The notes beneath the pieces are model-generated. The model was not told the DNA's origin and did no database searches. It was given only the letters and a program-made list of their open reading frames with translations. The translations under genes and the position numbers were made by a program. Shown here piece by piece: positions 51,580 to 62,249 of a stretch of DNA of 64,000 nt; positions within the stretch are counted from its first letter, which is position 1, and every line of letters starts with the position of its first letter. This DNA comes from Streptomyces sp. XD-27 (lineage in GTDB: Bacteria > Actinomycetota > Actinomycetes > Streptomycetales > Streptomycetaceae): contig NZ_CP130713.1 in assembly GCF_030553055.1 (NCBI RefSeq), positions 6,758,001 through 6,822,000 on the forward strand. The letters run 5' to 3'.

Positions 51580-52610
51580 CGGTCGAGCAGATACAGCAGG
51601 GCGGGCGCCCCGATCAGCGAGGTGACCACGCCGACCGGCAGCTCCTGGTCGGGCAGCGCCGTACGGGCCACCAGGTCCACCACGACGAGCAGCACCGCCC
51701 CCGCGAGCGCGGAGATCGGCAACAGCCGCCGCATGTCGCCGCCGACCACCAGCCGGCAGGCGTGCGGCACCATCAGGCCCACGAAACCGATGGCGCCGGA
51801 GACGGAGACGAGAACGCCGGTGAGCACGCTGGTCACCACGAACAGCTCGCGACGCAGCCGGGTGACCCGCACGCCCAGGCTCGCCGCCGTCTCGTCGCCC
51901 ATCAGCAGGGCGTTGAGCGCGCGGGCCCGTGCCTGGAGGGCCAGCAGGCCCGCCGCCACGGCGGCGGTGGGTACCGCCAGGGTCTCCCACTGCGCCCCGC
52001 CCAGGCTGCCCATCAGCCAGAACAGTGCTCCGTGGGTCTGCTGTTGGTCGTTCGCCTGGAGCACCAGGTAGTGGGTGAAGCCCGCCAGGAACTGGCCGAC
52101 GCCCACCCCCGCGAGCACCAGCCGCAGCGGCGAGAAGCCACCGCCGCGCCGGGCCATCGCCCACACCAGGGCGAAGGCGCCCAGCGCTCCGGCGAACGCG
52201 GCCGCGGACAGCCCGAGCCCCAGCACCCCGCCCGCTCCGGCGCCGAGCACGATCGCGGCGACGGCGCCCAGCGAGGCGCCCGAGGAGATCCCGAGCAGGT
52301 ACGGGTCGGCGAGCGGGTTGCGCACCAGCGCCTGGACGGCCGTACCGACCAGGCCCAGGCCCGCGCCGACCACGGCCGCCAGCAGCGCCCGCGGCAGCCT
52401 CAACTGCCACACGATCAGGTCCAGGGTGCCCGGAACCGGTTCCCGCCCCGTGATGCCGCGCCCCACGGCCGACCACACATCCCGCAGCGGCACGTCGGTG
52501 GAGCCGAGCGAGACGGCGGCGGTGAGCGCGGCGAGCAGTGCCGTGCCCAGTGCCGCGCCGACCCACCCGGCCCGTATCCCGCGCCGCGCCTCGGTCGCGA
52601 CGTCGGCCAC
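51561..52610 (-). CDS. FecCD-family ABC transporter permease
   Basis: A 349-residue integral membrane permease with ~9-10 hydrophobic helices. Family sequences: [45 protein letters not shown], the coupling region and [21 protein letters not shown]. It imports a ferric siderophore, haem or cobalamin-type substrate. The GTG 52610 overlaps the stop of the binding-protein gene (TAGTG). The extreme C-terminus runs into the 24-bp minisatellite, so its last residues (LERP) derive from a repeat unit. Confidence 0.92.
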   Translation of the reverse strand: MADVATEARRGIRAGWVGAALGTALLAALTAAVSLGSTDVPLRDVWSAVGRGITGREPVPGTLDLIVWQLRLPRALLAAVVGAGLGLVGTAVQALVRNPLADPYLLGISSGASLGAVAAIVLGAGAGGVLGLGLSAAAFAGALGAFALVWAMARRGGGFSPLRLVLAGVGVGQFLAGFTHYLVLQANDQQQTHGALFWLMGSLGGAQWETLAVPTAAVAAGLLALQARARALNALLMGDETAASLGVRVTRLRRELFVVTSVLTGVLVSVSGAIGFVGLMVPHACRLVVGGDMRRLLPISALAGAVLLVVVDLVARTALPDQELPVGVVTSLIGAPALLYLLDRRLERP

Positions 52611-53665
52611 TACTTCACCCGGTCCGGGTAGAGGGTGTGGGCGATCTCGCGGACCGTGTCGGCGCTGCGCACCCCGCCGATGGTGGTGGCCTCCGAGCCG
52701 ATCCGCAGGAAGTGGCCCTCCTTGACGGCCTTCAACCCCTTGGTGGGGCCGTAGGAGCGCAGGAAGTCGGCGGCTTCCTCGAACGCCTTGTCGTCGGCCG
52801 CCTCGCTGCCGCGGTTGCGGACCCCCAGCTGGATCCAGTCCGGGTTCTTCGCGACCACGTCCTCCCAGCCCACCTGCTTGAAGTCGCCGTCGCAGCCGGC
52901 GAAGACGTTCCGCGCCCCGGCCTGGGTGATGACCGCGTTGGCGACCTGCTTGCCGCACACCGCGACCGGCTGCTTGGTGCCCGCGTCGTAGTCGAAGAAG
53001 AAGTACGTGGGCCGCTCGGACTCCGGCACGTCCGCGAGCGCCTTCCGGACCGCCGCGGTCTTCTTCCGCATGCCCGTGACGAGTTCGGCCGCACGGCGGG
53101 AGGTGCCGGTGACCCGGCCCAGCTCGGTGATGTCCTCCTCCACCCCCGAAAGGTCCGTCACCGGCTTGTCGCGCTGCGCCGCGCACGCGGTGGAGTGCAG
53201 GAACATGTGCTTGATCCCGGCCGCCCTGAACTCCTCCGGCCGGGGGCCCTCGCCGGCCCCGCCCATCATGTCCATGGACGCGAACGAGTCGATGTACAGG
53301 TCGGCGCCCGAACCGAGCAGCCGCTCCTTGCCGATCACCATGCGGCCCAGTACGGGCACCTTCGCGGCCTTCGCGGCGAACTGCGCGGGCATCGTGCCCT
53401 TGCCGGGCGGGAAGCCCGTACCGATCACCTTGTCACCGGCGCCGAGCCACATGAGCATCTCCAAGCTCGACGCGTTGCTGGTGACGATCTTCTCGGGCGG
53501 CCCGTCGAACGAGGTCTCGGCGCCCTCGCAGTCCTTCACCGTCACCGGGAAGCCGGAGCGGCCGCCCCCGGCCGCCTTGCCGGTCGAGCCGTCGCCCCCG
53601 CCGCCGCAGGCCGTGACGGACAGGGCGACGGCGGCGAGGACACCGCACAACACGCGTGGGCGCAT
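52610..53665 (-). CDS. ABC transporter substrate-binding lipoprotein (siderophore type)
   Basis: A 351-residue type III periplasmic-binding-type lipoprotein. Signal peptide ending in lipobox VTAC (Cys ~21), then Gly/Ser/Lys linker and a PF01497-like domain: [73 protein letters not shown] and the C-terminal [19 protein letters not shown]. It captures the substrate outside the cell and gives it to the permease. The ATG at 53665 follows AGGAGA. The ligand cannot be told; an isocyanide- or other metallophore-bound metal is conceivable given the neighbours, but speculative. Confidence 0.92.
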   Translation of the reverse strand: MRPRVLCGVLAAVALSVTACGGGGDGSTGKAAGGGRSGFPVTVKDCEGAETSFDGPPEKIVTSNASSLEMLMWLGAGDKVIGTGFPPGKGTMPAQFAAKAAKVPVLGRMVIGKERLLGSGADLYIDSFASMDMMGGAGEGPRPEEFRAAGIKHMFLHSTACAAQRDKPVTDLSGVEEDITELGRVTGTSRRAAELVTGMRKKTAAVRKALADVPESERPTYFFFDYDAGTKQPVAVCGKQVANAVITQAGARNVFAGCDGDFKQVGWEDVVAKNPDWIQLGVRNRGSEAADDKAFEEAADFLRSYGPTKGLKAVKEGHFLRIGSEATTIGGVRSADTVREIAHTLYPDRVK

Positions 53666-53866
53666 GGAACATCTCCTGGGAGTTCGCGACTGGCTGCCGG
53701 GCCCGCCGCTGCGGACCCGGACCAGGTAGTCGGCCGCGACGCCCGTCCGGTTCCCGCTGCTCCCGTCCGGATCGCCGCCGCCTGCTCCAGGGTCCGAACG
53801 GTTTCCGGGACAGCCGAGGCGACGCCCCGTACGCTGCCCTCGTCCAACGATCATGAAGGAGCTCCG

Positions 53867-54604
53867 ATGACCAGCGATCAGCTCGTGCCCATGCCCACGG
53901 ACTGGCGGCGTGCCCTGGCGATCGTCGCCCACCCCGACGACCTGGAGTACGGCGCGTCCGCGGCGATCGCGTGCTGGACCGACGCCGGACACGAGGTGGC
54001 CTATGCGCTGGCCACCGTGGGGGAGGCCGGGATCGACGGGATCGCCCCCGCCGAGTGCGGTCCGCTGCGCACCCAGGAGCAGATCGCGAGCGCGGCCGTG
54101 GTCGGGGTGGAGACGGTGGAGTTCCTGGACCACCGCGACGGTGTCATCGAGTACGGCACGGCGCTGCGCCGCGACTTCGCCGCCGCGATCCGCCGCCACC
54201 GGCCCGAACTGGTGCTGACCCTCAACCACCACGACACCTGGAAGGGCGGGACCGCGTGGAACACCCCCGACCACCGGGCGGTGGGCCGCGCCGTGCTGGA
54301 CGCGGTCGGCGACGCGGGCAACCGCTGGATCTTTCCCGAGCTGACCGAGGAGGGCCTGGAGCCGTGGAACGGGGTGCGGTACGTCGCGGTGGCGGGCTCG
54401 CCGCACCCCACCCACGCGGTCGACGCCGGGGCCGGTGCGGAACGGGCCGTGCAGTCCCTCCTGGCGCACCGTACGTACATCGAGGCGCTCACGGACGAGG
54501 ACCCGGAGACCTACTGCCGCGCCTTCCTGAACGGCACCATGACGGCCGTGGCGCAGCGGTTCGGCGGGCGCCCGGCCGTCGCCTTCCAGGTGTTCAGCCG
54601 CTGA
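53867..54604 (+). CDS. PIG-L family deacetylase
   Basis: A 245-residue zinc-dependent N-acetylglucosaminyl-type deacetylase. The metal motif AHPDDLEYG (~22-30) and the later [11 protein letters not shown] with [14 protein letters not shown] are those of PIG-L/MshB-like enzymes. Substrates in the family range from GlcNAc-inositol to antibiotics and mycothiol intermediates; here it is unknown. The ATG 53867 follows GAAGGAG. Its 3' end lies in a triple GTTCAGCCGCTGAC repeat shared with the convergent phosphatase gene. Confidence 0.93.
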   Translation: MTSDQLVPMPTDWRRALAIVAHPDDLEYGASAAIACWTDAGHEVAYALATVGEAGIDGIAPAECGPLRTQEQIASAAVVGVETVEFLDHRDGVIEYGTALRRDFAAAIRRHRPELVLTLNHHDTWKGGTAWNTPDHRAVGRAVLDAVGDAGNRWIFPELTEEGLEPWNGVRYVAVAGSPHPTHAVDAGAGAERAVQSLLAHRTYIEALTDEDPETYCRAFLNGTMTAVAQRFGGRPAVAFQVFSR

Positions 54605-54648
54605 CGCCGTTCAGCCGCTGACCTGTTCGGCGCCGTTCAGCCGCTGAC
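54592..54648. repeat. Three GTTCAGCCGCTGAC direct repeats at converging gene ends
   Basis: Exact copies at 54592-54605, 54609-54622 and 54635-54648. The first contains the PIG-L stop codon, the last the stop codon of the minus-strand phosphatase gene. Confidence 0.85.
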
Positions 54649-55812
54649 CTGATCGGCGTCTGCGCCTGTACCTGCGCCTGCGCCGGAGCCGTCCGCGGCG
54701 GCGCGTTCCATGATCAGTGCCGCCGCGTCGTCCTGGAGCCGCCCCCCGGTGTGCGCGTCCAGGTCGGCCCGGAGCCGCGCCAGCAGTTCGGGGGTGGGCA
54801 GCGAGGCCCAGCCGCCCAGACGGTCCGCCAGCGGGTAGAACGTGCCGTCGGGGTCGCGCGCCTCGGTCACCCCGTCGGTGCAGGCGAAGATCCGGGAGCC
54901 GACCGGGACGGCGACGCGCTGCACCGAGCGCGGCCGCTCCACCAGCTCACCGAGGCCCAGCGGCAGCCCGGGGCTCTCCGGCTCCAGCTCGCGCACGGTG
55001 CCGTCGGCCCTGATCAGATACGGGGCGACATGGCCGCAGTCGACGAGGAGCAGCGGTACCTCCTGAGCCGACCGCGGGCCCGGGTGGTCCTGCTCCACGC
55101 CGAAGACCAGGGCGGTGACGAACCGCTCCGCCGCCGCGTCCTCGTTCTCGCCCGTCGACCGGTTGTAGCGGCGCAGCCCCTGCTCCATGGCGTTCACCCC
55201 GCTGACCAGGCTCCGCCGGTGGAACGCGGCCTCGCGGAACGCGGTGAGCACCGCGGCGCCCGCGCCCAGCGTCCGCAGCCCCTTGCCCTGGACGTCGCCG
55301 ACCAGCACCCGGGTGCCGTACGGCGTCTCCACGACCTCGTAGATGTCGCCGCCGACCAGTGCGTCGCGCTGCGAGGAGACGTAGAAGCCGTCCACCACCA
55401 CATCGGCGCTGCGCAGCGGGAGCTGGCGCAGCAGGGCGCGCTGCGCCGCCTCACCGGTGACGATCAGCCGCTCCGTCAGCGCGTCGCGGTCCCGCAGCAG
55501 TCGGGCGACGACGATGGCGACGCCCGACAGCAGGGCGTCGCCGACGAGGGCGGTGATCTTGTTGACCGCGTGCGGGTCGTCCGGCACCCACCCGCTCAGC
55601 CCCGACAGGACCAGGAAGTCGACCACCGCGATGACGACGGCCTGCCGGTAGCTGCACAGCGCCGCGGCCACCAGCGGGGCGGCGGCCGCGTACACGTCCA
55701 GGCGGGTGGACCGCGGGACCAGCTGGTCGACGAGCACGACCACCGCGATGTACCCGAGCAGCGCCACGAAGAGGCTGTTCGACAGACGGCGGCGACGGGC
55801 CCTCCACGGCAC
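54637..55812 (-). CDS. Membrane-bound SpoIIE-type (PP2C) serine phosphatase
   Basis: A 391-residue protein. The N-terminal ~125 residues have four hydrophobic segments (FVALLGYIAVVVLVDQLV, AAAPLVAAALCSY, VIAVVDFLVLSGLSGW, LVGDALLSGVAIVVARLL), then a PP2C/SpoIIE domain (~140-375) with metal-site sequences GGDIYEVVETPYGTRVLVGDVQGKG and CTDGVTEARDPDGTFYPL, ending LQDDAAALIM. It probably dephosphorylates anti-anti-sigma (STAS) proteins in a partner-switching pathway of stress or development. The C-terminal Gly/Ala/Asp tail is variable. Confidence 0.92.
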   Translation of the reverse strand: MPWRARRRRLSNSLFVALLGYIAVVVLVDQLVPRSTRLDVYAAAAPLVAAALCSYRQAVVIAVVDFLVLSGLSGWVPDDPHAVNKITALVGDALLSGVAIVVARLLRDRDALTERLIVTGEAAQRALLRQLPLRSADVVVDGFYVSSQRDALVGGDIYEVVETPYGTRVLVGDVQGKGLRTLGAGAAVLTAFREAAFHRRSLVSGVNAMEQGLRRYNRSTGENEDAAAERFVTALVFGVEQDHPGPRSAQEVPLLLVDCGHVAPYLIRADGTVRELEPESPGLPLGLGELVERPRSVQRVAVPVGSRIFACTDGVTEARDPDGTFYPLADRLGGWASLPTPELLARLRADLDAHTGGRLQDDAAALIMERAAADGSGAGAGTGADADQVSG

Positions 55813-55912
55813 GCTGGCGGAACCTCCGCGTCCGGATGCGGGACGGTTTCAGAGTCGCACGGCCCCGGCGCGGCTGCTACCGCACCGGGGCCGCGGTCCT
55901 CCGTCAGCCGGC

Positions 55913-57154
<1,242 letters not shown>

Positions 57155-57258
57155 GGGTTCTCCTCGTGGGGTGGGAGAGTGGGGGGAGGGAACGGACGCG
57201 AGCGCGAGGGAACGCGCCCAGATTGACATGAACGCGTGGAACGTTGCGGGAAACCGTA

Positions 57259-57274
57259 GAAGGACTAGACCAGT
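57259..57274 (-). promoter_or_regulatory. DasR-like (dre) site, proximal
   Basis: On the minus strand this reads ACTGGTCTAGTCCTTC, matching the DasR consensus ACTGGTCTAGACCAGT in the left half and centre. It lies ~105 bp upstream of the chitinase start. Confidence 0.55.
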
Positions 57275-57280
57275 ACGGTC

Positions 57281-57296
57281 AATGGTTCGGACCAAT
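57281..57296 (-). promoter_or_regulatory. DasR-like (dre) site, distal
   Basis: On the minus strand this reads ATTGGTCCGAACCATT, an imperfect palindrome keeping TGGTC...ACCA of the DasR consensus. It lies 6 bp from the proximal site, resembling the paired direct repeats of Streptomyces chitinase promoters. Confidence 0.5.
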
Positions 57297-57499
57297 CTGG
57301 CCGAGACGCCGACGCGGGGTGAAGATCGATTGGCCAGTGACGTAGGGCCGCTGATCGGGCATACTCCAACCCGCCACAGCCGCAGGTCATCGCCCGCCGT
57401 GATCCGGTGGGAGAGGATCGGCTGGGCAGGTCAGACCGGCGGCGCCGCCACACCCTTCGGCCCGCGCCGTCCCGCGCCCGACAGGAGGAGAGCCCCGCG

Positions 57500-58672
57500 A
57501 TGACCGAGTACGGCCGGCAGCCGGTGGAACGCCAGCTGCCCACGGAGGAAGCCCGCGACCTGATCGCGCTCGTGCGCGAGCTGGCCGACCGGGAGATCAG
57601 GCCGCACACCGCCGAAGAGGAGGCCGCCGGGCACTTCCCGCGGCCGCTGTTCACCCTGCTCTCCGAGTCCGGGCTGCTCGGACTGCCCTACCCGGAGGAG
57701 TTCGGCGGCGGCGAGCAGCCGTACGAGGTCTACCTCCAGGTCCTCGAAGAGCTCGCCGCGGCCCGTCTGACCGTCGGCCTCGGCGTCAGCGTCCACACCC
57801 TCGCCTGCCACGCGCTGGCCAACTTCGGCACCAAGGAGCAGCGCGCCGAGCACCTGCCCGCGATGCTCGGCGGCGGCCTCCTCGGCGCGTACTGCCTCTC
57901 CGAGCCCGCCTCCGGCTCCGACGCGGCGTCCTTGCGCACCCGGGCCGAGCGGGACGGCGACACGTGGACCGTCAACGGCACCAAGGCGTGGATCACCCAC
58001 GGGGGCGTCGCCGACTTCTACACGCTCATCGCGCGCACCGGAGCGGACGGCCCGCGCGGCATCACGGCCTTCCTGGTCCCCGGGGACGCCGCCGGACTCT
58101 CCGCCGCGGCTCCCGAGCGCAAGATGGGCATGAACGGCTCGCCCACCGCCCAACTCCACTTCGACGGCGTACGGATCTCCGACGACCGCCGCCTCGGCGA
58201 CGAGGGCCAGGGCTTCACGGTCGCCCTCTCCGCCCTCGACGCGGGCCGGCTCGGCATCGCCGCGTGTGCGATCGGCGTGGCCCAGGCCGCCCTCGACGAG
58301 GCCCTGGCCTACACCGCCGAGCGCCGCCAGTTCGGCCGGCCGATCTCCGACTTCCAGGGCCTGCGCTTCATGCTCGCCGACATGGCCACCCAGATCGAGG
58401 CCGGGCGCGCCCTCTACCTGGAGGCCGCCCGCCGCCGCGACAACGGTCTGGCCTACTCCAAGCAGGCGGCCATGGCCAAGCTGTTCTGCACCGACGCCGC
58501 GATGCGCATCACCACCGACGCGGTCCAGCTCCTCGGCGGATACGGGTACACCGTCGACTTCCCGGTCGAGCGGCTGATGCGCGAGGCCAAGGTGCTGCAG
58601 ATCGTCGAGGGCACCAACCAGATCCAGCGCATGGTCATCGGCCGCCACCTGGTGGGCCCGGAGAGCCGCTGA
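57500..58672 (+). CDS. Acyl-CoA dehydrogenase
   Basis: A 390-residue FAD-dependent acyl-CoA dehydrogenase. N-terminal helical domain from ELADREIRPHTAEEEAAGHFP; FAD-contact motif YCLSEPASGSDAASL; substrate-loop GTKAWITHGG; C-terminal FQGLRFMLADMATQIEAGRAL and LLGGYGYTVDFPVERLMREA, with catalytic base Glu in IVEGTNQIQRMVI. It fits short- or branched-chain acyl-CoA oxidation. The ATG 57500 follows GGAGGAGAG. It is a single gene, divergent from the chitinase. Confidence 0.94.
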   Translation: MTEYGRQPVERQLPTEEARDLIALVRELADREIRPHTAEEEAAGHFPRPLFTLLSESGLLGLPYPEEFGGGEQPYEVYLQVLEELAAARLTVGLGVSVHTLACHALANFGTKEQRAEHLPAMLGGGLLGAYCLSEPASGSDAASLRTRAERDGDTWTVNGTKAWITHGGVADFYTLIARTGADGPRGITAFLVPGDAAGLSAAAPERKMGMNGSPTAQLHFDGVRISDDRRLGDEGQGFTVALSALDAGRLGIAACAIGVAQAALDEALAYTAERRQFGRPISDFQGLRFMLADMATQIEAGRALYLEAARRRDNGLAYSKQAAMAKLFCTDAAMRITTDAVQLLGGYGYTVDFPVERLMREAKVLQIVEGTNQIQRMVIGRHLVGPESR

Positions 58673-58775
58673 CCCACCGGGGCGCCGCTCAGGACCCGGC
58701 CGCTCGCCTACGCCGTACCGCCCCTGCCGCTCACTGCCTGCGGCGGGGGCGCGGTGGCTGGGGTCGAACCGGCCG

Positions 58776-59150
58776 CTACGGCCGGCTCGTGCGCATGTCC
58801 GGCACCCGCATCGGGCGGGAGCCGGGCCCGCCGATGTGCGAGAACGGCTGGGTGCGCCAGTCCAGGCTCTGCGGCAGGGTCAGCAGCAGTGCCGCGTTCT
58901 GCTCCTGGGCGTCCAGGGTGTCGTCCGCGGGCGCGGCGTCCGCCGCCGCGCGGCCCGTGCCGGGGCACACGGTGAGTCCGAACGGGTTCCACGGGGAGGG
59001 GCACAGCGCGTGCTCCGGCAGGACGTCCTCGTCCGCCAGCAGCGCGATCGGCCGCGCGCAGTCCGGGCAGGTCACCCGGAACATCTCGTAGGTCTCGTGG
59101 GTCTCGTACGTATCGTTGTCGCCCTCGTCGAGGCGCTCAAGGTTGGGCAT
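58776..59150 (-). CDS. Hypothetical protein with a zinc-ribbon-like CPDC motif
   Basis: A 124-residue protein from ATG 59150 (GAGGGGGAG upstream). An acidic start (LERLDEGDNDTYETHETYE) leads to FRVTCPDCARPIALLADEDVLPEHALCPSPWNPFGLTVCPG, whose CxxC and later two Cys could form a zinc ribbon. The rest (LLLTLPQSLDWRTQPFSHIGG) is unassigned. It converges on the acyl-CoA dehydrogenase gene and is divergent from the Lrp regulator. I do not recognise the family. Confidence 0.75.
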   Translation of the reverse strand: MPNLERLDEGDNDTYETHETYEMFRVTCPDCARPIALLADEDVLPEHALCPSPWNPFGLTVCPGTGRAAADAAPADDTLDAQEQNAALLLTLPQSLDWRTQPFSHIGGPGSRPMRVPDMRTSRP

Positions 59151-59379
59151 GTCGTTCTCCCCCTCGGATGGGCCGCGCACCGCTGCGGTCGCGACCACAG
59201 CAAGCATTTCCCGCGGTGCCCGCCACGTAATCGCGGCACTCCGGAGCAGCCCGGCCCATACCTGTGGCGTTCGTCACATGCCTGATGCAGATGCTTCCCG
59301 CATCGGGTACGTCCGCTCCGTACTCCGGATCGCGGTCCGGCTGTGCCGGAACCCTGCCGACACCATAAGGTGATCCGCT

Positions 59380-59820
59380 GTGGAGGAGTTGGACCGACAG
59401 ATCGTGGAACTGCTCGTCAAGGACGGGCGGATGAGCTACACCGACCTGGGCAAGGCCACCGGCCTGTCCACCTCGGCGGTGCACCAGCGCGTCCGCCGCC
59501 TGGAACAGCGAGGGGTCATCCGCGGCTACGCCGCCGTCGTCGACCCCGAGGCCGTGGGTCTGCCGCTGACCGCGTTCATCTCGGTCAAACCCTTCGACCC
59601 CAGCGCGCCCGACGACATCGCCGACCGGCTCGCCGACGTCCCGGAGATCGAGGCCTGCCACAGCGTCGCGGGCGACGAGAACTACATCCTCAAGGTGCGC
59701 GTCTCCACGCCCCTGGAGCTCGAACACCTGCTGACCCGGATCCGTTCGCTGGCCGGGGTCTCCACCCGTACGACCGTCGTGCTGTCGACCCCGTACGAGG
59801 CCCGCCCGCCGCAGGTGTGA
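59380..59820 (+). CDS. Lrp/AsnC family transcriptional regulator
   Basis: A 146-residue feast/famine regulator. The HTH is ELDRQIVELLVKDGRMSYTD-LGKATGLSTSAVHQRVRRLEQRG, followed by the RAM (effector) domain VGLPLTAFISVKPFDPSAPD...CHSVAGDENYILKVRV. It senses amino acids and regulates their metabolism. GTG 59380 has AAGGTGATCC upstream. It lies 23 bp before the amidohydrolase gene and may form an operon with it. Confidence 0.94.
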   Translation: MEELDRQIVELLVKDGRMSYTDLGKATGLSTSAVHQRVRRLEQRGVIRGYAAVVDPEAVGLPLTAFISVKPFDPSAPDDIADRLADVPEIEACHSVAGDENYILKVRVSTPLELEHLLTRIRSLAGVSTRTTVVLSTPYEARPPQV

Positions 59821-59843
59821 GGCGAGAGGCCACACTGGACCCC

Positions 59844-61559
59844 ATGACCGAACGCACCACCCCCCGTGCCCGGGGCGGCGCCGCCCCGGGCGCCCGTGTC
59901 CAGGACGCTCCCGCCCCCGGCGGCCCCGGCCGGCAGGACGACGACAGCGGCCGCACCGTGCTGCTGCGCGGCGGCGAGGTGCACAGCCCCGCCGACCCCT
60001 TCGCCACCGCCATGGTCGTCGAGCGCGGCACCGTGGCCTGGGTGGGCTCCGAGGGCGCCGCGGACGCCTTCGCCGACGGCGTCGACGAGGTCGTCCACCT
60101 GGAGGGGGCCCTGGTCACCCCCGCGTTCACCGACGCGCACGTCCACACCACCGCCACCGGTCTCACCCTCACCGGGCTCGACCTGACCTCCGCGCGCACC
60201 CTCTCCGAGGCGCTGGACCTGGTCCGCGCCCACGCCGCGGCCCACCCCGCGGACCCGGTGCTGCTGGGCCACGGCTGGGACACCACCGGCTGGCCCGAGC
60301 GGCGCCCGCCGTCCCGCGCGGAGCTCGACGAGGCCGCCGGCGGCCGCCCGCTGTACCTGTCGCGGATCGACGTGCACTCGGCCGTCGTCACCACCGCCCT
60401 GCTCGACCGCGTGCCCGGCGTCACCGGTCGGCCGGGCTGCCACGCCGACGCGCCGCTGACCGCCGACGCCCACCACGCCGTGCGCGCCGCCGCGCTCGCG
60501 AGCGTGGGCCCCGCCCAGCGCGCCGCCGCCCAGCGCGCCGCGCTGGCCCGCGCCGCCTCCCTGGGCATCGGTTCGCTGCACGAGTGCGCCGGTCCCGCGA
60601 TCTCCAGCGAGGACGACTTCACCGGGCTGCTGGCGCTGGCCGCCGAGACCGCCGGACCGCGGGTGGTCGGCTACTGGGCCGAGGCCGCGACGAGCGCCGC
60701 CGACCTGGACAAGGTGCGCGCCCTGGGCGCCCTCGGGGCGGCGGGCGACCTGTTCGTCGACGGGGCGCTCGGCTCGCACACCGCCTGCCTGCACCAGCCG
60801 TACGCCGACGCCACGCACACCGGCACGGGCTACCTCGACGCCGCCGCGGTCGGCGCGCACGTCGCCGCCTGCACCGAAGCCGGGCTCCAGGCCGGTTTCC
60901 ACGCCATCGGCGACGCCGCCGTCAGCACCGTGATCGAGGGCGTCCGGGCCGCCGCCGACACGCTCGGCCTGGCCCGCGTGCGCGCCGCCCGACACCGGGT
61001 CGAGCACGCCGAGATGCTCACCCCCGAGACCGTCGCCGCCTTCGCCGAACTCGGCCTGACCGCCTCCGTCCAGCCCGCCTTCGACGCCGCCTGGGGCGGC
61101 GAGGACGGCATGTACGCCCAGCGGCTGGGCCGGGAGCGGGCCCGCACCCTCAACCCGTACGCCGCCCTGCTGCGCGCGGGCGTCCCACTCGCGCTCGGCT
61201 CCGACAGCCCCGTCACCCCGCTCGACCCGTGGGGCACCGTCCGGGCCGCCGCCTTCCACCGCACCCCGGAGCACCGGATCTCGGTCCGCGCCGCCTTCAC
61301 CGCGCACACCCGCGGCGGCTGGCGGGCGATCGGCCGTGACGACGCAGGCGTCCTCGTGCCCGGCGCGCCCGCCGACTACGCGGTGTGGCAGACCGGCGAA
61401 CTGGTCGTCCAGGTCCCCGACGACCGCGTCGCCAACTGGTCGACCGACCCCCGCTCCGGCACCCCCGGCCTGCCCGACCTCACGCCCGGCGGCCCGCTGC
61501 CGGTCTGCCTGCGCACGGTGGTGGGCGGACGTACGGTCTACCGGCGGCCGAACGAGTGA
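59844..61559 (+). CDS. Amidohydrolase family 3 (YtcJ-like) enzyme
   Basis: A 571-residue metal-dependent amidohydrolase. After a ~35-residue disordered N-terminus comes the small beta domain (VLLRGGEVHSPADPFATAMVV) and the TIM barrel with metal motif TDAHVHTTATG, His in GFHAIGDAA, RHRVEHAEM and the conserved end LALGSDSPVTPLDPW. Members act on N-acyl amino acids or formamides; the substrate is unknown. It follows the Lrp regulator by 23 bp, so it may be regulated by an amino acid. Long for the family only because of the N-terminal extension. Confidence 0.92.
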   Translation: MTERTTPRARGGAAPGARVQDAPAPGGPGRQDDDSGRTVLLRGGEVHSPADPFATAMVVERGTVAWVGSEGAADAFADGVDEVVHLEGALVTPAFTDAHVHTTATGLTLTGLDLTSARTLSEALDLVRAHAAAHPADPVLLGHGWDTTGWPERRPPSRAELDEAAGGRPLYLSRIDVHSAVVTTALLDRVPGVTGRPGCHADAPLTADAHHAVRAAALASVGPAQRAAAQRAALARAASLGIGSLHECAGPAISSEDDFTGLLALAAETAGPRVVGYWAEAATSAADLDKVRALGALGAAGDLFVDGALGSHTACLHQPYADATHTGTGYLDAAAVGAHVAACTEAGLQAGFHAIGDAAVSTVIEGVRAAADTLGLARVRAARHRVEHAEMLTPETVAAFAELGLTASVQPAFDAAWGGEDGMYAQRLGRERARTLNPYAALLRAGVPLALGSDSPVTPLDPWGTVRAAAFHRTPEHRISVRAAFTAHTRGGWRAIGRDDAGVLVPGAPADYAVWQTGELVVQVPDDRVANWSTDPRSGTPGLPDLTPGGPLPVCLRTVVGGRTVYRRPNE

Positions 61560-61670
61560 CGTACGGCCCCGGCCGTACCGCCGAACGACGTGCCCTGCGC
61601 GGGTTCGCCTCGCTGAACACCGTCCGTACTGACCTGGTCATTTGGGGAAACGGCGCAGGTCGTGCGGCTG

Positions 61671-61701
61671 TTGACAGGGTGCGGGCGGCGGCCGGTAGGT
61701 T
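61671..61701 (+). promoter_or_regulatory. Strong housekeeping-type promoter in the 690-bp gap
   Basis: TTGACA (61671-61676) is a perfect -35. TAGGTT (61696-61701) is a good actinobacterial -10, with a 19-bp spacer (18 if read as GTAGGT). It points right, towards a series of hairpins rather than immediately to a gene. Confidence 0.6.
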
Positions 61702-61707
61702 CGGCCG

Positions 61708-61975
61708 GGTCCACCACAGGACGTCCGACCGCGGAGTCTCCACGCAGTCGTCGCACGCCGCTGGGCCACGGGGTGGCGTACCGCGTCGGTACGCCATCGC
61801 TGGGAGCCAGGTCCAGTGCACGGGGGCGAGGGAGAGATCACCGGGTCGGCAGGTGCGACCCGGGAGGGGCCCGGACGCTCAGTAGACAACGGCTCTCGGT
61901 CGACCCGCAGCCAGCGGGTCCCAGGTCGGCCCGAAGGGCGCCGGGCGCCTCCGCGCGCTGCGCGCCAGAGGCGCA
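61708..61975 (+). ncRNA. Candidate structured RNA with four stable hairpins
   Basis: Downstream of the strong promoter are four strong inverted repeats in 200 nt: TGGCGTACC/GGTACGCCA (61774-61796, 9 bp), CCGGGTCG/CGACCCGG (61841-61863, 8 bp), GACCCGC/GCGGGTC (61902-61920, 7 bp) and GCGCCTC/GAGGCGC (61945-61974, 7 bp). No frame here looks coding. The signatures of RNase P RNA, tmRNA and SRP RNA are not seen. It may be a small RNA or a long structured leader of lnt; ends are approximate. Confidence 0.45.
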
Positions 61976-62249
61976 CTTGGCCCGGAATCCCGCACCCGGC
62001 GCCGTTCCGTGTGCGCCGCGGTTCCTCTCCTCTCCGCCCCTTCTCCGCCCCTGTGACTGCCGTCTGCTCCGGGGTGCAGTCTCGGCCCGCGGTCGCGGGC
62101 GTCTACGGGGGCCGCCGCTGGCGCAAGCGCCGCGGTGGAGGCCGGGAACCCGCTTCGCCGCCCATCCGTTGCCCACCTCGGGGCCACGTCCCGCGCCGCG
62201 CGTTGTACGGTCACCTCACCAGCTCACGACCTGCAGGAAGGCCGCGCCC

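Larger units (their letters stand above)
61560..62249. other. 690-bp region without a recognisable protein gene
   Basis: Between the amidohydrolase stop and the lnt start. It holds the promoter at 61671-61701, the hairpin series to 61975, then a pyrimidine-rich stretch (CCTCTCCTCTCCGCCCCTTC, about 62022-62050), another GC hairpin near 62116-62137 (GGCGCAAGCGCC) and the lnt ribosome-binding site (CAGGAAGG). Overlapping open frames in several phases have no family features. Confidence 0.6.

Noticed and set aside
53666..53866. A cobalamin riboswitch upstream of the ABC binding protein
   Set aside because: I looked for a B12 box and the GCCACTG core on the minus strand and did not find them.
58735..58800. 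A tRNA suggested by GGGTCGAACC
   Set aside because: No acceptor stem, D-arm or anticodon arm can be folded around it.
61708..61975. RNase P RNA, tmRNA, 6S or SRP RNA
   Set aside because: The diagnostic conserved blocks are not seen. It is kept only as an unnamed candidate RNA.
61560..62249. Protein genes in the long gap before lnt
   Set aside because: Several overlapping frames exist in all phases, but none has a ribosome-binding site, a family motif or consistent codon bias.
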